From NCBI GenBank assembly GCA_910574915.1, contig CAJTCR010000002.1, positions 22,859 to 86,858 of the forward strand: a stretch of DNA of 64,000 bases, read 5' to 3'. Within the stretch, counting starts at the first letter, position 1; the number at the start of each line of letters is the position of its first letter. The notes below the pieces were generated by a model. It was given only the letters and a program-made list of their open reading frames with translations, was not told the origin of the DNA and searched no databases. Positions 59,633-64,000 of the stretch are shown piece by piece. The DNA is from Eubacteriaceae bacterium. Lineage in GTDB: Bacteria; Bacillota; Clostridia; Lachnospirales; Lachnospiraceae. A program made the translations under genes and the position numbers.

Positions 59633-60564
59633 TGATCTTTAACCGTCATCGTCTCCCGCATCCACGCAATCGTCTCTAATATCCCCGTCTCAAAATCCGT
59701 CTGCGGCACAAATCCCGTATCCTTGGTCAAGCTGCTGATATCCGCACACAAATGCATCACCTGATTCGGGCTGTAAGGAATCGCTCCGAACTTCACCGGC
59801 GCGCTGCAGCCTGTCAGTTCCTTCATTTTTAAAATATATTCCCGCAGCGGCAGCGCCTGTCCGCTTCCAAGACAATACGTCCTGCCATGCACCGGATGCT
59901 GCCCGATCCGATACATCGCATCCGCCGCATCCTTACTGTACAAAAAGTCCCAAAGCTGTTCCCCTGGCGTAAATGCCGCCTCCCCGCCGCGCAGCATTTT
60001 TTGCAGCGTCGTACTGACCATCGTCCCAGCCCCGTCATAAGCGCCATACACGCTGAGCACACGCACCCATACATGGCTGATGCCCAGCTTTTCACATTCC
60101 TTGCGGCTCATCTGCCCGGCACAGAGCTTTGCAATCCCATATCCGCTCTCCGGTGATACAGGCGTATCCGGCCGCAGCGTCTGCTGCGTACGCCCATACT
60201 CCGCCTGCGATCCAGCCCCGACAAACGTGCGGCAGCCAAGGCGCGCCGCCAGCCTGACCGCATCCAGTGTCCCTGTAATATTTCGCACCTGCAAGTCATA
60301 ATCCTCTCTGTCCGCACCAAACGTGCCGCCCCACGCAAAGTGATAAAAGGTCTCGCACGGCTTGTCATCAGGAAGCTGCAAATCGGCAAGCTCGCACAGA
60401 TCCGCTTCTACGATCCGCACCTTCGGATGCGGCAGAATCTGTTTATTTCTGTCAGAACCCTTCCGACAGACCGCCACTACCTCGTAACCCTCTTTTAAAT
60501 ATTTCTCAAGCAATGCCATTCCAATCGAACCGGTAACTCCGGTAATCGCTACTCTTTTGCTCAT
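59629..60564 (-). CDS. NAD-dependent sugar epimerase/dehydratase family protein
   Basis: A protein of 311 residues of the extended SDR type. GVTGSIGMALLEKYLKEGY is the NAD(P)-binding motif, FVGAGSQAEYG is the Ser/Thr region and YGIAKLCAGQ gives the catalytic Tyr-x3-Lys. It probably acts on a nucleotide sugar. The substrate is not clear from the sequence. Its start follows spoIIR by 25 bp and its stop overlaps the cbiK start. Confidence 0.85.
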   Translation of the reverse strand: MSKRVAITGVTGSIGMALLEKYLKEGYEVVAVCRKGSDRNKQILPHPKVRIVEADLCELADLQLPDDKPCETFYHFAWGGTFGADREDYDLQVRNITGTLDAVRLAARLGCRTFVGAGSQAEYGRTQQTLRPDTPVSPESGYGIAKLCAGQMSRKECEKLGISHVWVRVLSVYGAYDGAGTMVSTTLQKMLRGGEAAFTPGEQLWDFLYSKDAADAMYRIGQHPVHGRTYCLGSGQALPLREYILKMKELTGCSAPVKFGAIPYSPNQVMHLCADISSLTKDTGFVPQTDFETGILETIAWMRETMTVKDQ

Positions 60565-60589
60565 TGATCTTCTTCCTCCTGCAATTCTC

Positions 60590-61231
60590 TTAACTGAAAA
60601 ACCGATTTAAAAAATCCAGATATTTAAACCGTATCCGGTATTCCCCACTTTTTAAAACCGCGTCATACTCATCCTCAGACAGCACCCGCTGCAACGTCTT
60701 TTCCGCTTCCTCGTCCACGACCTCATACACCGCGTCATGAAAACACAGATTCGGATACATCACGCACCACCAATTACGCCCTTTTCCACTTCCGATCACC
60801 ACATTCAGCGCCTGATATTCCCCTGCCGGAAAAATATAGTTCCCATACGCTTTCTGCGGGAACTCTGTGCTCTCCATCTGCGCTGATACGGTATATGTAT
60901 ACCCTTCCTCATAGACCGTCTGCTGCGCCGTATCTACAACTGCCGCCAAATTTGCTTCCACAATCCGGCTGCACTCCGCTACATCCTCCACACCTTCTAA
61001 TACCTGCTGCATCATAGCCCCCACTGCATCCCGCACCCGCAGCTTTAACGCCTGGTCTTCCCTGCTGTCGCTGTTCGCACGCACATGGAACCGCAATACT
61101 TTCTGCGCAATTTCCTGCTGCGTCTGTTGCAGCTTCCATTCCTGGTACTTCCACAGACACCCGCCCGCTAAAATAACCAGTAAAAAAACCGTCTCCAACA
61201 CCTTCCCGTATTTTTGAAAAAAAGCTTTCAT
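60590..61231 (-). CDS. spoIIR: Stage II sporulation protein R
   Basis: A protein of 213 residues. An N-terminal helix (VFLLVILAGGCLWKYQ) is followed by the SpoIIR domain: VLRFHVRANSDSREDQALKL, YGNYIFPAGEYQALNVVIG and NWWCVMYPNLCF. It is made in the forespore and signals SpoIIGA in the mother cell to process pro-sigmaE. The ATG follows a GGAGG site. A possible sigmaF promoter lies just upstream. Confidence 0.95.
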   Translation of the reverse strand: MKAFFQKYGKVLETVFLLVILAGGCLWKYQEWKLQQTQQEIAQKVLRFHVRANSDSREDQALKLRVRDAVGAMMQQVLEGVEDVAECSRIVEANLAAVVDTAQQTVYEEGYTYTVSAQMESTEFPQKAYGNYIFPAGEYQALNVVIGSGKGRNWWCVMYPNLCFHDAVYEVVDEEAEKTLQRVLSEDEYDAVLKSGEYRIRFKYLDFLNRFFS

Positions 61232-61272
61232 AATTCGTTCCTCCTGGACAAAAATAGTAATCTGATATTTTT

Positions 61273-61300
61273 ATCTTAACCATTTTTTACCAGCGTAAAC
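61273..61300 (-). promoter_or_regulatory. Possible sigmaF promoter of spoIIR
   Basis: On the minus strand GTTTA (61296-61300) and GGTTAAGAT (61273-61281) resemble the sigmaF pattern GYWTA / GGNNANAMT, with one mismatch in the second box and a 14-bp spacer, slightly short. The role of spoIIR supports it. Confidence 0.4.
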
Positions 61301-61355
61301 TTTTGAAATACTTTTTTTCGCAAAATCAGATTTTTCATATTTTAAAAATGCATAC

Positions 61356-61535
61356 TCAGACTTCTATTTCATATTGCATCATCTCATATTTCAGCCTGAT
61401 TCCTTCTAAAATATCCTCCGGCAGCAGCGCCCGCGCAACGAGTTTTTGATCCTCGCTCTGGATGTCTGTCCGTTTCAGATTGGCGTAATCGCCGTCAATA
61501 CTTACTACCTCATAATACATTGTCTGCATATCCAT
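61356..61535 (-). CDS. 59-residue protein, DUF3006-like
   Basis: An AAAGGAGGG ribosome site precedes an ATG at 61535. The protein starts MDMQTMYYEVVSIDGDYANL and contains VARALLPEDILEGIRLKY. The pattern of a short beta strand with GDYA followed by an ALLPEDxxEG turn recalls DUF3006, a small SH3- or OB-like protein family common in Firmicutes. Function unknown. It sits 23 bp after the MATE gene and upstream of spoIIR. Codon use is normal for the region. It was too short for a length-filtered search. Confidence 0.78.
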   Translation of the reverse strand: MDMQTMYYEVVSIDGDYANLKRTDIQSEDQKLVARALLPEDILEGIRLKYEMMQYEIEV

Positions 61536-61558
61536 ACTCTGATCCCTCCTTTTAGCAA

Positions 61559-62941
61559 TTACACTTTCTTTTCCAAAAACAAATCGTCTCTTGTAATATT
61601 ATTCAGCCACTTTCCACTTCGATAATGCCGGATGACCCACGGCCATTTGACAAATTCATCTGTACAGATCAAAAAATAGACCCACATCACCGGAAGCTTT
61701 AAAACAAACGCTGCAAAAAATCCAAGCGGCACCGCATACACCCACATATCAATCGTATCACAGACAAATCCAAAACGGCTGTCTCCTCCGGCGCGAAACA
61801 CTCCCGCAATCAGCGTCGTATTTACCGCCGCCCCCATGACATAATACACATTAATAAGCAGCATATATTTCAGGTAATGCATTGCCTGCGCCGTAAGCTG
61901 CGCATAGCTTAAAACAACCGGAACCGCAGCTAAAATAATCAGCCCGCCGACCGCACCGGTAAGCACCGTCAGCTTCATCAGCTTTTTCGCACCGTCACGC
62001 GCTTCATCCAGATGATTTTCCCCAATGATCTTTCCGAGCAGAATCCCGCCTGCACTCGCCATGCCAAAGCATAAAATCGTCCCAAAATTGCGCACAACGA
62101 TCACGAACGAGTTTGCTGCCACCGCATCCGTCCCAAGATGCCCGATAATCACCGAATACATTGAAAACGCCAGGCTCCAGCTTATATCGTTGCCAAGCGC
62201 CGGGAGCGAAAGACGCACAAAATCAGAAAACAGCACCCTGTGCCGCACAAACATATACCGAAAATCCAGCTTAATATCCCTGCTGTAAAACGATACCCCA
62301 AAACATGCCGCCAGTTCAATCATACGGGATAAAGAAGTCGCTGCCGCCACTCCCGTCGCTCCCAGCTTAGGCGCTCCAAACAACCCAAAAATAAATACCG
62401 CATTCAGCGAAACATTTAATGAAAACGCCAGCACATTCATCACCGTACTGACTACCACCCTGCCCACGCTGCGCAGTACCGCAAGATAGACTTCCGTAAT
62501 CCCCCAGCACAGATAACAAACACTCATACAGCGCAGATACGACGTCCCAACCGCGATCAGCTCCTGGTCGTTCGTAAAAATACGCATCATCTGTTTCGGC
62601 AGAAAAAATGCCGCCCCCGCAAACAACATGGAAATTCCCACAGAAAACCGCAGTGCAATCCCCTCAATCACCTGGATCGCGTGCATATCCCCTTTTCCAT
62701 AATACTGCGCGCACAGCATCGTCGCCCCTGTGCCAAGCCCATAAAAAACCATAAACAATACACTTGCATACTGCGAAGCCAGCGATACAGCCGATATCGA
62801 CGACTGCCCCACATAATTCAGCATTACAACATCCGCAGAACTGACCGCGGCACTCAGCAGATTTTGAATAATAATCGGAAGCATCAGGCGAAAGATCTGG
62901 TTATAAAAATTATCTTTTTGTTTATTCCATATCATTGTCAT
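61559..62941 (-). CDS. MATE-family efflux transporter
   Basis: A protein of about 460 residues with twelve membrane helices. FRLMLPIIIQNLLSAAVSSA and VVMLNYVGQSSISAVSLASQ open the first half, and SLPALGNDISWSLAFSMYSV the second half, as in Na+- or H+-coupled multidrug exporters of the DinF/NorM type. An ATG at 62953 is possible, but the ATG at 62941 has GAGGG five bases upstream; 62935 is a third choice. Repeat copy G ends 18 bp before the upstream ATG, so the element lies in the promoter region. Confidence 0.9.
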   Translation of the reverse strand: MTMIWNKQKDNFYNQIFRLMLPIIIQNLLSAAVSSADVVMLNYVGQSSISAVSLASQYASVLFMVFYGLGTGATMLCAQYYGKGDMHAIQVIEGIALRFSVGISMLFAGAAFFLPKQMMRIFTNDQELIAVGTSYLRCMSVCYLCWGITEVYLAVLRSVGRVVVSTVMNVLAFSLNVSLNAVFIFGLFGAPKLGATGVAAATSLSRMIELAACFGVSFYSRDIKLDFRYMFVRHRVLFSDFVRLSLPALGNDISWSLAFSMYSVIIGHLGTDAVAANSFVIVVRNFGTILCFGMASAGGILLGKIIGENHLDEARDGAKKLMKLTVLTGAVGGLIILAAVPVVLSYAQLTAQAMHYLKYMLLINVYYVMGAAVNTTLIAGVFRAGGDSRFGFVCDTIDMWVYAVPLGFFAAFVLKLPVMWVYFLICTDEFVKWPWVIRHYRSGKWLNNITRDDLFLEKKV

Positions 62942-62970
62942 AGCTGCCCTCATTTTCTATTTTTGCTGTA

Positions 62971-63201
62971 CTAGTACAGCGAACAAACCATATCGGGCTC
63001 GTTTGGCAGCACTTGCGAAGAACAGCCGGGAGAGAGGATGGGTACTCTCTGGCGGCGGCTTTGGAAAAATGTTTAGAATTGCTTGGTATTCTGCAAAACA
63101 ACCAGGGGCGCATCCAAGCGGACAAGGTGGCGCGACCGGACACAGCGACAACGTTGTAAAAATTTACCAAGGCAACTCAAACTTATTCGCTGTAGTACTA
63201 G
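62971..63201 (-). repeat. Hairpin repeat family 1, copy G (one arm deleted)
   Basis: It starts CTAGTACAGCGAACAAACC and ends TTCGCTGTAGTACTAG, so both ends are present and inverted to each other. The left arm (63029-63056) matches copy C, but the inner hairpin is broken after GGGGCGCATCCAAGCGG and the right arm is missing, so the long stem cannot form. Confidence 0.85.
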
Positions 63202-63378
63202 AGCTTTCAAAGCCCCAACCAAAACGCCTTCCATAATCATACCACAAATCCGCAAAATTTCCAGCTATAATCCGCAAAACCTTGTGATTTTCCATCCCCC
63301 TCGTCAACGATAAAAATCAAGCCAAAAATAAAAGCTATGGTATAAAACCACAGCCCATTTTTGTTGCATCTATTCTTT

Positions 63379-63790
63379 TTACAAGTGATATTCCTCATAC
63401 AGCTTTTCTAACAACTGCGTATTGTCAAATATAATAATCTGATCCATTTCTTCCTCGCGCCCTGCCTGTTTTAAATACCGGAACAATTTTTTCAAACGGT
63501 CTTCTCCCTTTTTTCTCCACGCTTTTCACCGCGTTCCTCTCCACGTTTTTCAGCCCGCGCCTCAAACATACCAACAACTGTCATAATCTCATCCGCCTCC
63601 TTTTGAATGCTTTTCGAATTACAGACAGGATCAGGTTCTCAATCTCTTCCAAAGGCAGGTCTTTATATTCTGCCACTACATTCTTGAAAATCGGTGCAAG
63701 AAATTTTTTATTTTGAAACAACTGTTTGAATTTCTGGCCATATGTGTATTCGGATTCTTTTAATTTATGGATGTCTGGTAGTTTTCGCAT
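63379..63790 (-). pseudogene. Decayed Rpn-type PD-(D/E)XK nuclease/transposase-like gene
   Basis: Three frames carry pieces of one protein. The first piece (63790 down to about 63600) reads YGQKFKQLFQNKKFLAPIFK and EYKDLPLEEIENLI. The second reads SIQKEADEIMTVVGMFEARA followed by RGEERGEKRGEKR. The third reads RLKKLFRYLKQAGREEEMDQ and ends LYEEYHL. Together they resemble the N-terminus and C-terminus of Rpn-family recombination-promoting nucleases of Lachnospiraceae, with the nuclease core deleted and at least two frameshifts. It is not functional. Confidence 0.7.
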
Positions 63791-63897
63791 AGGTATTCTT
63801 TATCGCTTTCTCGGTTCTAAAGATTTTTAATTTTTCTTTTTATTTGCCACAGCATCGTTTTCATACGCTTTCTTTCATTCAGTATACTACACATCCC

Positions 63898-64000
63898 CTA
63901 CAAAAGCAATCCGCATTTTGCCCATAAATAGCCAAAGAGATCTCCAAGGACTGTGCTGATCCGATGCACGACCATCGCAAGCAGAACCGCTTCCTGTATA
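63898..64000 (-). CDS. C-terminal end of a membrane protein, flippase-like (partial)
   Basis: The last 33 codons of a minus-strand gene entering from the right edge. It reads IQEAVLLAMVVHRISTVLGD and then LFGYLWAKCGLL before TAG at 63898-63900. The E-A-x-L-L-A-x-x-x-x-R-I pattern with a following helix is typical of the end of lysylphosphatidylglycerol-synthase-like or YbhN-type flippases. The fragment is too short for certainty. Confidence 0.5.
   Translation of the reverse strand, partial: IQEAVLLAMVVHRISTVLGDLFGYLWAKCGLLL

Noticed and set aside
1..64000. CRISPR arrays, tRNA or rRNA genes, and prophage
   Set aside because: No regularly spaced direct repeats, no cloverleaf or rRNA sequence, and no phage structural genes were seen on reading both strands.

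Overview
The window looks like a chromosomal segment of a spore-forming, low-to-moderate-GC anaerobic Firmicute of the Lachnospiraceae type. The evidence is spoIIR and spoVAC, a DUF1002 protein, a C_GCAxxG_C_C protein, a lone AAA-ATPase/PD-(D/E)XK fusion, a class II GalT, and strong AGGAGG-type ribosome binding sites. This is inference from gene content; there is no rRNA, no tRNA and no CRISPR array. Most genes are on the minus strand.

Layout. 0-3.5 kb: a two-gene glycosyltransferase/membrane-protein operon read from a 302-bp segment bounded by perfect 27-bp inverted repeats, probably an invertible promoter. 3.6-7.2 kb: XRE regulator, acetolactate synthase, two hairpin repeats and a TetR regulator. 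7.3-11.4 kb: an ABC-F gene behind a structured leader and attenuator, a C_GCAxxG_C_C protein and an AAA/nuclease protein. 11.5-20.4 kb: a long co-directional run, purM-purN-purD-folA-ilvB-ilvN-DUF2156-GNAT-tcdA-spoVAC (listed in transcription order), with several 4-8 bp overlaps. 20.5-28.4 kb: cell-envelope and transport genes (orphan lipoprotein binding protein, ECF S component, an Ig-like secreted protein, DUF368 lipid carrier translocase) and hisC. 28.5-31.8 kb: a three-gene ABC exporter. 32.0-32.4 kb: a type I toxin-antitoxin locus whose 34-aa toxin is easily missed. 32.5-43.9 kb: galK-galT, PAP2 phosphatase, nadE, hslO, a methyltransferase, a DUF1002 protein, a lipase-like hydrolase and a soluble chemoreceptor-like protein. 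44-47.8 kb: a TIGR04076-HMA fusion, two more hairpin repeats, and a 786-aa secreted protein whose promoter has a run of nine G in its spacer. 48-50.1 kb: an AT-rich type II restriction-modification pair. 50.2-52.9 kb: an AraC regulator and a nuclease-fold gene split by a 166-bp mobile palindrome. 52.9-62.9 kb: an ABC exporter with an M1-peptidase fusion, its two-component system, cbiK, an epimerase, spoIIR, a 59-aa protein and a MATE pump. The end holds a decayed Rpn-type gene and the tail of a flippase-like protein.

The most unusual material is non-coding. One family of about 300-bp imperfect palindromes is present in seven full or partial copies (edge of window, 5.9, 6.3, 26.1, 44.7, 45.0 and 63.0 kb). 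A second family of 166-bp palindromes is present twice (50.2 and 52.6 kb). Both end in CTAG-type sequence (CTAGAGCG at one end). In both, the stem sequence differs between copies while the two arms of each copy still pair. Two further loci look built for phase variation: the inverted-repeat promoter segment at 3.2-3.5 kb and the G9-spacer promoter at 47.8 kb, both in front of envelope genes. Together they suggest that part of the cell surface is switched on and off at random.
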